The notes below the pieces were generated by a model that was not told the origin of the DNA, did not search any database, and was given only the letters and a program-made list of their open reading frames with translations. From Boswellia sacra (lineage: Eukaryota; Streptophyta; Magnoliopsida; Sapindales; Burseraceae), in assembly GCA_013180625.2 (NCBI GenBank), contig SNVD02004371.1:62001-126000 (forward strand): a stretch of DNA of 64,000 nucleotides, read 5' to 3'. Positions 36,716-48,776 of this stretch are shown here, one piece after another (the stretch's first letter is position 1; every line of letters starts with the position of its first letter). The translations under genes were made by a program, and so were the position numbers.

Positions 36716-37080
36716 TGCTTCATATCAGCCAATTCAGTTCCACTTAGTTAATTAATTTGAATTTAATTAGAGGTTACGTAATAAGCTAATTTTTCTTAAT
36801 CTTTAATTTTTGCTTTCAGTTTTAGTATTAGCTTTCTTTCTTGCTCGCTTGCTTCTTGTTGCTTTGGCTTGTCTGTTTGGTTGGATTGATTGCTGTTAAT
36901 TTTATTCTGGAGATTCCAGATTTCCCTCTTTTTGGGTGGGTCGTAGGTCTGAAAACGGACAAACTTCAGATTTGGGAGGAAGGGACGGCGTCGTTTCTCG
37001 CCTCCTCTCTTGCCCACCCCCTGCCTGCCTGGTCCCTATTCGCTGCCTTGCCCATATAAAGTGGAAAACAATTTTGATTA
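36716..37080 (-). promoter_or_regulatory. Likely UPF3 5' leader and promoter
   Basis: GC-richer than its surroundings, with pyrimidine-rich tracts around 36830-36860 and GGAGG-type runs near 37010. It lies immediately upstream of the UPF3 start codon. No TATA box stands out, as is common for housekeeping genes. Confidence 0.35.
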
Positions 37081-39118
37081 TTTAATTCATTGTTGAGAAA
37101 TGCCGGGCATTTTCAATTGAGTAATCTTTGTATACATGATTCATCTAATATTAACTATTTAATATCATATCATTTATTAATATTTATTACATGATTTTTA
37201 TATTTAGTAGTTTATTTATTTGTTGGAACATCAAATTTTTCATATTTATTGTTTTGAAATTTATGTTTTTAGTCATTTTATCCTAAAATATGAATAAATA
37301 GTTAAGTTGAGGGATTTTTTTTTAAATTAATTTGAACAAAATATTAATCTTTAATTTCTATTTTTTTTAAAATGCATAACTAGTTAAGTTGAGGGAGTTT
37401 TTTTTTTAAATTAATTTGAACAAAATATTAATCTTTAATTTCTATTTTTTTCTTAATTATGTAGTCAACTTTAATGTTAAATGTTAAATTTACCCTTATT
37501 CTTAAAGTATAGAGTGACAAATTCAGTGAATTGACACAAAAGAATCCAGCATCATTCAACAGTTTAACATTTAATACTACTTGTCAACTATTATTTAGAT
37601 AAATCCAGTTAGCTATTGAGCATGTTTGCTTGACAACTAAACATGTGGTTATCTAATTAAAAATATAAAAGAAAAAGATTTTATTATTTCTCAAAACAGG
37701 CTGAAAATGGAAATTTAAAGGGCATGTATAAGCTTTGGACTTAATATTATATCGTAGATCTAAAGTTTCATAAAGTAAGGGATTTTTCTTTTTTGTTTTA
37801 TTAATTAGTTTTAAATCTCAATATGTTTGAATTCAACTAAGTTTTAATTGATTGAATATATGAATTTAAATCACACACATGCACACATACGTGCGTGTAT
37901 TACTTTAATCTATGAATTAAAATATTTAAAAGTTAATAATTTTACCCATGGAATCTTAATTATATTAATTTTACTTGAGGTTTTATTTAAAATGGTAGAA
38001 ATATTTACGAATTTATATTCAAAAAAATTATTGTTAAAGTATTTAAACATTATAAAATTTATGTTTTTAGTCATTTTATCCTAAAATATGAAATATTAAT
38101 AAATAGAAAAATATCATGCTTTGAGTTTTGACTTAAGTAAAAGTGGAAAATAACTATACATTTTTATCAATCACGCCCTTAAAGTTGTTTATTTTTAATC
38201 CATCATAATCTCTAAAATGACGATTTGAGGGATAAAAATGATGTTTTAAAAACAACTTCAAACCTATGATCGATAAAAAATGCATAATTATTTTCTGCTC
38301 GAAATTGAGCAAAAACTTGAGAGTACTTGTTGTCCCATTAATAAATCATGTTATGAGAGATTGATTTGTTTAAATATTTATAGTTGTGTAAAAAGTTTAT
38401 TTATTTATAGAATTTAATGTAAGAATTGTCTACGTGACCGATAATTTAAAAAATATAGAGAACCATCCTACACCTACAAGGATGGATAATATTTTTTTAA
38501 AAAGAAAATATATATTAGGTTATATACTCAAATGAATTTCACTAGGGATTATATCAAAAAGTACTCCTACGTGTGCCTTAAGATCAAGCAAACAACATCA
38601 TTACACAAAATTTTGCACCCTGAGGTTAAAATTGTTTTACATCCGACCCTATCTAATAGATTCCGTTAGGTTTCATGCTAACCGGGAACGGTAAAAATAG
38701 AATTGTATACAAGTAAACAACATTATAAAGTTTCTAAAAAATAATTTTAGCTACGAATCTAAGAGTTGCTAACACTTCCAACTCACTAGCCAGATGACAT
38801 TGCCAGCATTTCCAGCCCAACAACCACAACATAGTATTTTGTGTCCTCCCAAGGCAACGTTCTCAAGTGGGCTTTTTGAACCACTTTGAGTCACATTCCT
38901 TTGGTTGATGATGTCATAGAGAGGAGCTCGTTTTTTCCACAAATTTGGTGGAGCAACCATGTTTTGTTGTGTGGCACGGGCTAGGATTAGATTTAAGGTT
39001 GAGTTGTGTGTGGCTAGGAAGGGGATGAAAGGATGAAAATAGGGGTGAAAAGGTCTTTTTAATCCTCGGCTAGAGTGAATGTGGGTGAAATCTATGGTTT
39101 AGATAAGGAAATGGTTTG
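37081..39118. other. AT-rich intergenic DNA with a tandem duplication
   Basis: An 82-bp unit starting GTTAAGTTGAGGG is duplicated at 37301 and 37383. The phrase TTTAGTCATTTTATCCTAAA occurs near 37268 and again near 38064. A short minus-strand frame at 38960-38769 has no recognisable features. No gene is called. Confidence 0.5.
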
Positions 39119-39334
39119 GATAGAGCAGTTGTACTCATACAGCTACTGTTCATTTTGTATAAAAGTCATAAATGAGTAAATAAAAATTGTACATAAAAAA
39201 GTTGTAAATGAAAATTATATAAAAGTTGTGTTTACGAAAATTTTATTTACTCGTTTATGACTTTTATACATCCGTTTACGACTTTTATACAAAATGAACA
39301 GTAGATACATGGGTACAGTTGCTGCACTGTAGCT
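39119..39334. mobile_element. Foldback MITE
   Basis: Inverted ends around AGCTACTGTTCATTTTGTAT and GACTTTTATACAAAATGAAC flank a short AT-rich centre that itself repeats TTTACTCGTTTATGACTTTT. Ends are approximate and no target duplication was fixed. Confidence 0.6.
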
Positions 39335-40903
39335 AAACTTGTTAGATGATAATAAAATTGTAACCTTAAAAAGGTGCGATGATGTAAATCCCTGGGAATG
39401 ATAATTTTATCGTCAGTTGAAATGTAAGGATCAAAATTTAGTTTTGAAAACTTTTAAATCTATATTTAGTTGACTTAAACCTTAAAGTGTCTAATAAATG
39501 TTCATTTTTTAAGAACCATCACTAAACTCTTGAATATATTAAAGCAATATAAAGAGTTAGTATAAAAATTTATGAAAATAGTCATAGGTCTATGATTATC
39601 GAAACATCCTCTAAATTTTTAACGTAATTGGGCTTTACAAGTAACAAAGAGTTTATCGATGGTTTTTGAAAATTAGAACTAGCTATGATGTTTGGCCAAA
39701 TCTTGCGGGTCATGAAATTGTCTCAAATAATATTTTCTTTAATTTTTATTAGACTTTGTGCAATCACTATTTTTTTCCTTTTCTTTTTCTTGTTTTTTGG
39801 TTTGTTAAGAGTGTCGAGAAATTTCCTTCTTTGGCTTTTGCTAAATAAATATTTAAACTCAAAAGGTAAAAATTACTTGGAGAATTGGCAACCAAACGAC
39901 GACATCGGTCTTGTGCTTGTTAGGGAAATTTTCGGAATTGGCTCCCATTTTGCTCAACCATTTTCAATCCTAGTAGGTAACCATGAAAACCTTAAACTTA
40001 TATCGTAAATATGTGTATTTTTGGATTATGTTTAGATATAATACCAAATTCGTGGTTAGAGAGAGAAATGATATTGCATGTGGCTATTTGGTTGATGTTT
40101 TATGATTATTTTTCATAATGGATTTAGTTTTATGATGTTGGGGTTGGACTGTTGTGTTTTTTTGGTTTTGTTGTGCTTTTCTTGTGGTTTGTTGCTTGTT
40201 TACTATGAAAAGTGTTGTTTTCGAGGTTGTAAAATGGTGATTCAATGGTGTTAAACGGTCAAATTATTGTCAAATTGTCGAATTGTGCTGTCGAACTGTA
40301 GAATTGATTGGTTATTGTGTCGAAGTATTGTCAAATTAATGCATCACATCGTCAATTGTCGACATGTGTTGTTGAAATTTGAACATGTTGATTTGACAAT
40401 TAGTACTAGTTCCATTGAACGATCGAACTGAGTAGTCAAATCATTCAATCTTTGTCGATCTGTTGGATTACATGTCATGTAGGTGAAGGAGAATTTGGTC
40501 TTGTGTCGAATCGTGTGTAGTGTCATTGAACTGTCAAATAGTGTTGTAAAACTTGTAGTCACCCTAGTCGAACTGTCACTCGCTTTGTCGAATTGTCAAA
40601 ATGTGCAATTCAATATTCGATGTGCCATTAGCCGAATTGTTGAATTTTAGGATAGAAACGCTTTTTTGACCATTTTATGTATGATTTTGTGGTTCTAACT
40701 AATTTTACTCTTCATTTCAAGTTTAGACATGGAGCTTGCAAAGGCAAGGACCATTTTTGACCTTAAAACACCAGAATCTATCCATTACAATTAGAAGATT
40801 ATGACTATGGTGGGGTAGGATTGTATTAAAGCACTCATAAGTTAACAAATGAGTAGAAGAAGGTGTTCATGAAGAAGACAGGTTTTAGAGACTTGTGTTG
40901 ACC
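39335..40903. mobile_element. Left part of decayed Mutator-like host element
   Basis: The interval 40230-40640 is unusually dense in TCGAA and TGTCGAA motifs, as is 46555-46720 on the other side of the copia insertion; such subterminal repeats are typical of Mutator-like elements. Just before the copia unit, 40850-40903 encodes KLTNE(stop)KKVFMKKTGFRDLC, the beginning of a DUF1985-type segment that resumes at 45126. No left terminus could be identified. Confidence 0.3.
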
Positions 40904-41363
40904 CAGGTATGGCAACCCAAGAGGGGGGGTGAATTGGGTTTTTATTTATAAAAACAGATTTAGAAAACTTTTCTTGAAAGATCAAAATTATTTAAATCTT
41001 TCTTTAAGAACAAGGTGAAGAAGATGAAAATAGAATGCAATCAAGAGAATGGCAATAAAGAACAATCACAAGAGCAAGTAAATATAAAGAGGAAAGGGAT
41101 AGAGAGAGTGCAAACTCAATTTACGTGGTTCGGCAAACCTTGCCTACGTCCACGGGCTCCTAGCTCCACGAGCTAAGCTTTCCACTAAGTTGTAGAATTC
41201 TTTACAACTTGCTTGATGAACAACCTCATCAAGACTTTTTCTTCCAACCCTTGATAACACCACACCAAGAGTTCTTCTTGATGAACAACCTCACCAAGGC
41301 AACTTCCTTCAACTCTTGATAACACCACACCAAGAGTTCTTCTTGATGAACAATCTCACCAAG
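40904..41363 (-). repeat. Left inverted arm (reversed LTR 3' part)
   Basis: Starts TGACCCAGGTATGGCAACCC and matches the reverse complement of about 44660-45125 with few mismatches over roughly 460 bp, including the short internal repeats. Together with the right arm it could form a long hairpin. Confidence 0.85.
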
Positions 41364-41376
41364 GAAAGAGTTATAA

Positions 41377-41441
41377 ATCCGTTTTTATAAATAAAAACCT
41401 AATTCACCCCCCCCTATTGGGTTGCCATACCTGAGTCAACA
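41377..41441 (+). repeat. LTR 3' terminus in direct orientation
   Basis: About 65 bp from AAATCCGTTTTTATAAATAAA to GAGTCAACA, matching the end of the right LTR directly. It is also the reverse complement of 40904-40966, so the left terminal unit (40904-41441) has 60-bp inverted ends of its own. Confidence 0.8.
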
Positions 41442-41443
41442 AG

Positions 41444-41455
41444 TGGTATCAGAGC
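41444..41455 (+). other. Primer-binding site, initiator tRNA-Met type
   Basis: TGGTATCAGAGC two bases after the LTR end; this is the standard plant copia primer site complementary to tRNA-iMet. Confidence 0.9.
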
Positions 41456-41496
41456 AAGGTTGCTCAATTTTTTAAATCTTTATCGATTTTTGAGCT

Positions 41497-44390
41497 ATGG
41501 CAACTTTTAATTCAACTTCATATGTTGAGGGACTTTCTATATCTAGACCTCTATTTTTTAATGGAAGTGATTACTCTTATTGGAAAACTAGAATGAGTAT
41601 TTTCTTGAAATCTTTTGATTATGATTTGTGGTCTATTATTTTGGAAGGACCTTTTGTTCCTACCAAAATTGAAAATGGGGAATGCATGCTTAAAGAACCT
41701 AAAGAGTTTAGTGAAGATGATAAAAAGAAATTGAGTTTGAATGCTAAAGTTATGAATGTGTTATATTGTGCTCTAGATAGAAATGAGTTTAATAGAATAT
41801 CTACTTATTCTACGACACAAGAAATATGGTACACACTTGAAGTAACTCATGAAGGAACTAGTCAAGCTAAAGAATCCAAAATTAGTATGCTAGTTTATAG
41901 TTATGAGCTTTTTAAGATGAAACCGGATGAATCAATTTTTGAAATGTTTACTAGATTTATAGATATTGTCAATGGTTTGAAATCTCTTGGCAAATTTTAT
42001 TCTAATGTTGAAATGGTGAGAAAGATTCTTAGGTGTCTACCAAAATCTTGGGAGCCAAAAGTGACGGCAATTCAAGAAGCAAAGGACCTCACCAAACTAC
42101 CATTAGAAGAACTTATGGGTTCTCTCATATTCATGAAATCACCTTGAAGGAGAATGAAGAAGATTGCAAAGTGGCAAACATGTGCTTCATGGCTTTAAGA
42201 GAAAATGAGATAAGTATTCTAAACCATGATCCTAAGCTTTCATATGATGAATTACTTGAAGCATTCCAAAATTTACATGTGCAAGTTGATAAACAAAATT
42301 CAAAAATCAATGCTTTCAAAAAGAAGTCAAAAATCATGTTATCTCAATTAGAAGAGTTGGTAGAAATAAATGAAGCTTTAGAAAATGAAAATGAAATTTT
42401 AAAGCAAAAAGATTTTGAAAGTTTGGAAAGTCAAATACATTTTTTAAAAACTGAAAATGAGATTTTAAAACAAAAGGATTTTGATAAATTAGAGAAAGAA
42501 AATGTTATTTTGAAAAAGGAAAATAATGACTTAAGAAATATTGTTGATAGTTTTACAAAAAGCATAAAAAATTTGAATTCTATGTTACAAAACCAAAGGT
42601 GTGTTTTTGATAAAAGAGGGTTAGGATATAAAAGTCATAAAAATCAAAAGTATTTTAAAAACTATTTTGTTCATGCATCTTCTAGGAATAATCCTAATCA
42701 TTCATGTAATTATTGTGGAAGAAAAGGACACAAAATGCATTCTTGTTACATTAAGAGAAATCCTAATTTGAAACAAATATGGATTCCAAAAAGGACCATA
42801 ACTAACCCCCAAGGACCCAAGAACATTTGGGTACCAAAAAGTCGCTCTTTTAATGTTAATTGTAGAAACAAAGGAGTGGCAAACACAAGTGGTACTTAGA
42901 TAGTGGATGCTCAAGGCATATAACCGGAGATGCCTCCAAGTTCTCAAGATTAATTATGAAGAAATGAGGATATGTGACCTTCGGTGATAATGCCAAAGGA
43001 AGGGTAATCGGACATGGTGATATTGGTAACCCTTCTTCACCTATTATTAAAGATGTTTTGCTTGTTCATGGTTTGAAACATGATTTGATTAGCATTAATC
43101 AATTGTGTGATAAGGGATATTTTGTTACTTTTGAGCCTAATAGATGTGTGATTAAGGATGTTAGTAACAATAAGACATTATTTGTTGGTAATAGATGTGG
43201 TAATATTTATACAATTGATATTGATGTTAATGATCATGTAGAAAATTGTTTCATTGTTAATCATGATGCTTGGTTATGGCATAGAAGGTTAGGTCATGCT
43301 AGCATGGACACAATTTCAAAAATTTCTAAAAATGATTTAGTTGATGGTCTTCCAAAAATAAAATTTGAAAAGGATAAGATTTGTGATGCTTGTCAATTTG
43401 GAAAACAAGTGAGAACTTCTTTTAAACAAAAGAAATTTATTTCAACAAATAAACCTCTACAATTACTTCATTTGGATTTATTTGGACCATCAAGAACTCA
43501 AAGCCTTGGTGGAAAGTATTATGTTTTTGTTATTGTGGATGATTATTCAAGATTCACTTGGGTATTATTCTTGAAAACTAAAAATGAGGCCATACAAGCT
43601 TTTTCAAAATTTGCAAAAAGAGTCCAAAATCAAAAAGGGTATTCTATTGTGTCCATTAGGAGTGATCATGGTAGTGAAGTAGACAATGTTGCATTTGAAA
43701 ATCTTTGTGATGAAAATGATTTTGAACATAATTTTTCCACACCTAGAACTCCACAACAAAAAGGTGTTGTTGAGAGGAAAAATAGGACTATCCAAGAAAT
43801 GGCTAGGACCATGTTACTTGAAAATAATTTGCCAAAATATTTTTGGGCCGAAGCCGTTAATACCGCATGCTTTATAATCAATAGAGTCCATATTAGAGCT
43901 TTAATAAAGAAAACTTCTTATGAACTTTGGAAAGGAAGAAAACCCAACATTGGATTTTTTAAAGTTTTTGGATGTAAATGTTTTATTTTAAACACCAAGG
44001 ATAACCTTGAAAATTTGATGCAAAAGCCGATGTTGAATTTTTGTTGGCTACTCCAACCATAGTAAAGCATATAGAGTTTTTAATAAAAAGACTCTTGCTA
44101 TTGAAGATTCTATGCATGCTGAATTTGATGAAACTAATGTGATTTCTTCAAAGAATTTAGATGATGATATTGTTGAGGTAGAAAAGCAAATCAAGGAATC
44201 AAGGCTTGATGAAAAGAGCCAAGATGAATTACAACTTCAACAAGAAAAGCTTGAGGAAGTAATTGATTATTCCCAAGATTATCAAAGGAATGAAGATTTT
44301 CAAATTTCAAACGGACCATTGACAAAAATGGCAGACAAGATTACGGTTTTTATGGTGGACAGAAAATTTGGAGATGGTGTCTTCACTTGA
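41497..44390 (+). pseudogene. Copia gag-protease-integrase, broken, RT missing
   Basis: ATG at 41497. Gag with the usual copia N-terminus (FNGSDYSYWKTRM) runs to a frameshift near 42120, then continues in another frame through a Lys/Glu-rich coiled coil to the zinc knuckle CNYCGRKGHKMHSC (near 42706). A second shift near 42888 leads to protease WYLDSGCSRHITGD (42890), a TGA at 42965-42967, the pre-integrase zinc motif LWHRRLGH...CDACQFGK and the integrase core (HLDLFGP, SIRSDHGSE, VVERKNRT). Another shift near 44010 ends the frame; remnants of the linker that precedes RT are visible to about 44330, after which the sequence passes straight into LTR. RT and RNase H are deleted, so the copy cannot mobilise itself. 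Confidence 0.88.
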
Positions 44391-44621
44391 TTAAGTTCAT
44401 CTCATTTGCCTATAAAAGGAGCCCTTCTCTCATGCATTTAGCAAGTGAAGAGAAGCATCTATCAAGCAAAAAAACAAGAGAAATATCAAGTTTAGAGAGT
44501 TTTTATATTCTTTATCTACTCTTTGAAGAGAGTTATACTTTTGTTGTAAAAATTATCCTTGTTGTTGTATTATGGTGAGAGTGAGATCTTCTTATAAAGG
44601 ATAAAAAGTTATTCTTGAGAG

Positions 44622-44816
44622 AACTCTTGGTAGGTTGTTATCAAGAGTTTAAGGAAGTTGCCTTGGTGAGGTTGTTCATCAAGAAGAACTCTTGGTGTGG
44701 TGTTATCAAGGGTTGAAGGAAGTTGCCTTGGTGAGGTTGTTCATCAAGAAGAACTCTTGGTGTGGTGTTATCAAGGGTTGAAAGAAAAAGTCTTGATGAG
44801 GTTGTTCATCAAGCAA
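44622..44816 (+). repeat. Three 65-bp tandem repeats in the copia LTR
   Basis: Units start at 44622, 44687 and 44752 (AACTCTTGGTGTGGTGTTAT to CATCAAGAAG). The inverted left arm has a comparable array at about 41215-41363. Confidence 0.9.
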
Positions 44817-45125
44817 GTTGTAAAGAACTCTACAACTTAGTGGAAAGCCTAGCTTGTGGAGCTAGGAGCCCATGGACGTAGGCAAGGTTTGCTGAACCAC
44901 ATAAATTGAGTTTGCACTCTCTCTATCCCTTTCCTCTTTATATTTACTTGCTCTTGTGATTGTTCTTTATTGCCATTCTCTTGATTGCATTCTATTTTCA
45001 TCTTCTTCACTTTTGTTCTTAAAGAAAGATTTAAATAATTTTGATCTTTCAAGAAAAGTTTTCTAAATCCGTTTTTATAAATAAAAACCCAATTCACCCC
45101 CCCTCTTGGGTTGCCATACCTGGGT
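44660..45125 (+). repeat. Right inverted arm (LTR 3' part)
   Basis: Counterpart of 40904-41363. Ends in TTGCCATACCTGGGTCA. The full right LTR probably begins further upstream, near the TGATTAAGTTC at about 44389 or slightly before; the start could not be fixed because no direct left copy exists. Confidence 0.8.
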
Positions 45126-45656
45126 CAAAACCTTGATGGACATCAGTGAGCTGACTTTCCCCAGCAAATTAGTCCACAATGTTCTATTGCATAAGGCGCA
45201 CACGTATGGCTTGAAGGAGGAGGAGTTGTGGTATCTCGTGTTTGGTAAGCTTTCATACTTATAGTTGTGTATTGCAAAATGTATGAAACTTTGAGTTTAT
45301 ATTGACAGTCGAATTGTTGATCATGTAAGGAAAACCATTAGATTATTGCCCCATGAGTTCTTCTTGATCATCTGGGCACAAAGCAAGTGAAGTTGAATGA
45401 GTTCAGCACATGGATTGAGAATTTGGATATCAAAACGATGAGGGATTCAGATGCAGTGAAGTTGACTACATTTTGGGTTTTGGAGCGTCTCATATTAGGC
45501 CCGCTGAAATCAGGTTCAGTTAATTTGGATTACCTTAAACTTGTGGATAACTTGGACAAGCTCAGGGAGTATCCTTGGGGCATGGAGACATATAATGGCC
45601 TCAAGAGTGGGGTGTTAAATTATGCATCAAAGTATCAATGAAAGAAGGCCACAAAA
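45126..45656 (+). pseudogene. DUF1985-like frame of a Mutator-type element
   Basis: Resumes the frame broken at 40903: LMDISELTFPSKLVHNVLLHKAHTYGLKEEELWYLVFG, then a consensus donor (GTAAGC at 45245). A second coding stretch to 45641 has the pattern FWVLERLILGPLKSG...LDYLKLVDNLDKLREYPWGMETYNGL, which resembles DUF1985 domains that accompany Ulp1-like proteases captured by Mutator-like elements in plants. In-frame stops are present around 45320. Family match is from memory of the pattern (long spacing between a V/L-LERxLLG block and YPWG), so the name is tentative; that it is transposon debris is more certain. Confidence 0.45.
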
Positions 45657-47234
45657 GATGCACACGAAAAGGAGAAATATAACCTTTACAGATGCACCTA
45701 TGTTTTCCAAGTACTTAAACTTCTTTATTTGTTGTTTTTTTGGTTAGTTGTATTACATTAACTATATGACCAATTGTTGATACAAGTCTTGTTGTACGAG
45801 AACATACCTTTTGTTGGGGAGGTTTTACAAAAGGAAGGGATCAAATTTTGCAGAAAAGATCGCACACATACTTAGGTGGACAAGTGGCAGTAGGCTCATC
45901 ACCCAAGCTGAGATTCTAAAGGACATGTTCGAAAGAACATGATGGGTAAGGACCTTGGAATTGAACTGTATGAGTAAATAGGGTCATTACACATACTTTA
46001 TATACTAACACTTTTCTTCTACGTCATGCAGGAGGCCGAATCCCCCAAGGTGAATCTTCAAGCAGAGTTGAAGGAGTTGAATAGCAATCACTATATTGAG
46101 AACCAAAAGTACTCCATTATATCAACATTTGTTGGTCTCAATGTTTGCCTTACATGCCGCTCAAACTCAACATATAACACTGTGTATTTGAACAATCCTC
46201 TAAACTGTCTTCAATTAAAAAAAAAAACCATAGTCTCACTCAGTTTAGATTAGGAAAGCTCTAGCATAACGAATGAGTTTAAACATGACACCCAATCTTA
46301 ACTTTGTTTGATGACCATCTAACCCAATTGTATCACATATCAATTGTAAAAACTCTTGATAAGATATCTCCCTTGGCAACCACAATGGGAAACCCTCTCC
46401 ACCCATGTAAACATGCTCTCCACTAGCTTGCACCTTCCAATGCCCACCTTAGAACAATGCAAACCTAATATTCTCCATCTGTCCAGTCAAACATGTTGAA
46501 AAATTAGCGAAAGTACATGGAAAACCAAAAAAATGGTTCAAAATAGGTCAAAATCAGCTAATCTGTTGAAAATTTCGATAGTACGATATGTCCACTGTCG
46601 AACTGTCTAATTGGTTCGACGAAGATTCAATGGTTTGATAGGAGGGTTCGATGGAAGTTCGATAGTAATTCGATGATGGTTCAACAATTTGACATTCGAA
46701 CTGTTGGCCTATCGAATTGGACATCTTCCAGACCTTGATTCCACAATGAGACCAAAAAAAGCGATTTTCAGACACCAAATTGCAAAAACTACTTATATAA
46801 CTCTATTTCAACCGTTATTCATATATTTTTACACGTATGGAATGGATTTTTATGTTCAAATCATGCCAAAAAATTTAAGGAATGATTTGGAGCTTAATTA
46901 GAGAGGAACATTACCTTTATGTCTTTCCAAAGCTTTCCAAATTTGGTTTTTTTGCTTTTTTTTTTTTAATGTTTAAGTTGTTAAATGTAGTGTTTCTATT
47001 GTTGTATTTGATTTTTTTTTGTTGATTTTGAGTTGGTTTAGGAGTTGGGAGAGCTAGAGAGAGAGTTATGGTGGTGGTTATGCGTTAGAGAAAATTATTG
47101 CGTATGAGGGCATTGAGTAATTTCAGGGGTAGGAGGCTATTGTGCTGAAAATTTTATGGAGGAAGGCTAAGATTAAAAAGGGCCCTATTAAAAAATTTTG
47201 CCAAAACTTTACAGCGAAGACTTGTAAATTTTAC
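45657..47234. mobile_element. Right part and possible right end of Mutator-like element
   Basis: Contains decayed coding traces (46026-46160), a TCGAA/TTCGA-rich subterminal block (46555-46720) and, at about 47130-47234, AAAAAGGGCCCTATT...ACTTGTAAATTTTAC. The last part matches the inverted end of the 61442-62313 element (GGGAAAATTTACAAG read outwards). The matching left end was not found. Confidence 0.3.
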
Positions 47235-47274
47235 AAAATAGTGAGGCTTTTCGCACCTAATTTTTTCCTCTACA

Positions 47275-47275
<1 letters not shown>

Positions 47276-47324
<49 letters not shown>
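47276..47324. repeat. (CT)n microsatellite
   Basis: About 24 CT units in a row. Confidence 0.95.
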
Positions 47325-47328
<4 letters not shown>

Positions 47329-48379
47329 GTAAATCTATTATTGTAATACCTATTAAATCCTTTGGTTTACCGTTTTTCAAAAAAATTTTACCAACTCTTT
47401 TGGTTTTATTTTTCTCTATACATCGCAACTTCTCTCATCTCCCTTTCTCTTAGCAAAGCATTTCTTCTCTCTTTCAATTTCGGGTGCTAATTACTCTTTG
47501 CGTTTCTCTTCATGCTAGGCTTTCTTCTATAACTTCTATATTGTCTAGGTTTTCCTCTCAAATTTAATTTTTATGGAAATTAGGGTTTCAAATTTTATCC
47601 CAATCACATTCAACATGAAATATATTTGAAACACAGGATTTCAAAAGGTTGAAAATAGCTTCCATGGTGTCATTTCCACTAACAACTTCAATAAAGTGAA
47701 GGTTCACAGAACATGGGTTCATACTTGATGTAAACCAGTGTTGTTGGATTTGGAAACATAAGTAGCATTACTTTTGTTGATTATAAAATTTAAATTTCAT
47801 AAGTAAACTTAATAATAAATTGTTTTGCGGGTATCGTGATAATAAATTTTTTTAAAAAAATTGGGTGTAAATAGTCTAATTCTTTAGACAAATAGAGAAT
47901 TTCTTAGCTAATATAATTTGACTAATAAGAGCAAATTTCAAGCGGCATTCATATTTTAAACCTGATCAATAAATAAATGACCACTTGCTAAAATATTCAG
48001 AATAGAGGAAATCAGTGATGACACTCGGTTGGTTGATTGTCAAATGTAATACTTGTAACATGTTATAGAACAATTATAATAATGTTTTTTGTAGGCTGTA
48101 CAATTTTAACATCAATATTTCATGTTGTGTTCAACTTGATCAATATCTAAGTTTTGAAGATAATGTAAAAAAATAGAGTGGATGAGAATTCAAAATTAGG
48201 AATTGGAATTGGATTTTTTCCAGTTTTATAGACTTAGAGTGATGTCAATATAACTATATAACTATATAACTATATATATATATATCTATCTATCTATCTA
48301 TCTATTAATTACAATATGCCCCTTAAGGTTTGGGAAACCCTTTTGCCCCATCTATTTTTAAAATATCTAAAATGCTCCT
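47325..48379. other. Intergenic DNA with AT/ATCT microsatellite
   Basis: No gene seen. A compound (AT)n(ATCT)n microsatellite lies at about 48252-48305. Confidence 0.6.
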
Positions 48380-48761
48380 TACTGTATGATGATAAGCCTT
48401 CAGTTTTGTATACTTATTCTTGAAGGGCTAAGAAAGGAATTTCTGCATAGGGCCACTTAGCTATTGTGGGCTGGGTGGTAACGGTTTTGGGTTGCATTGT
48501 GGGAGAAAAGTGAGCTAGAGTTTTTCTATTAGAAGGGAGGTTATAAAAAAAAGGGAAATAGGCAGTTTTGAGGAGAGAAGTTTTTAGGGGGCAAATTGGG
48601 AGAGAGATAGCCCTCTCGAATGGCTATCATTTTGTTTCTGTAAATATTTTGATGAATAATACAGCCTGCCTAGATTTATTCTTTTCCTTTCTCCACCTCT
48701 TAACTTCTATCTAGTGGCACTTTCTATCTAATTTTACTTTATTTTTACTTGGAACCTATCA
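48380..48761 (+). repeat. Probable 5' LTR of a chromovirus
   Basis: Sequence ending CCTATCA two bases before a TGGTATCAGAGCC primer site. The start is not fixed because no 3' LTR is present; TGTATGATGATAAG near 48382 is a candidate. Length near 380 bp would suit small chromovirus LTRs such as Reina. Confidence 0.5.
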
Positions 48762-48763
48762 TT

Positions 48764-48776
48764 TGGTATCAGAGCC
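48764..48776 (+). other. Primer-binding site, tRNA-Met type
   Basis: TGGTATCAGAGCC, the form used by chromoviruses and many copia elements. Confidence 0.85.

Larger units (their letters stand above)
40904..45125 (+). mobile_element. Ty1/copia derivative flanked by inverted LTR sequence
   Basis: The core has a primer site (41444-41455), gag, protease and integrase in copia order but no reverse transcriptase or RNase H. The right side (about 44400-45125) is an LTR in normal orientation with a CTATAAAAGG promoter. The left side is not a direct LTR copy: 40904 to about 41363 is the reverse complement of the right LTR's 3' part, followed by only about 65 bp of LTR end in direct orientation (41377-41441). 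No 5-bp target duplication is seen. The unit interrupts a host reading frame. The structure implies rearrangement or template switching. Confidence 0.8.

Noticed and set aside
39685..40008. Phe/Leu-rich frame as a membrane protein gene
   Set aside because: The hydrophobic run comes from a T-rich stretch, and no homologous pattern or start context supports it.
44849..45097. Minus-strand frame of 82 codons in the copia LTR
   Set aside because: It lies wholly in LTR sequence with no domain and is repeated in the inverted arm.
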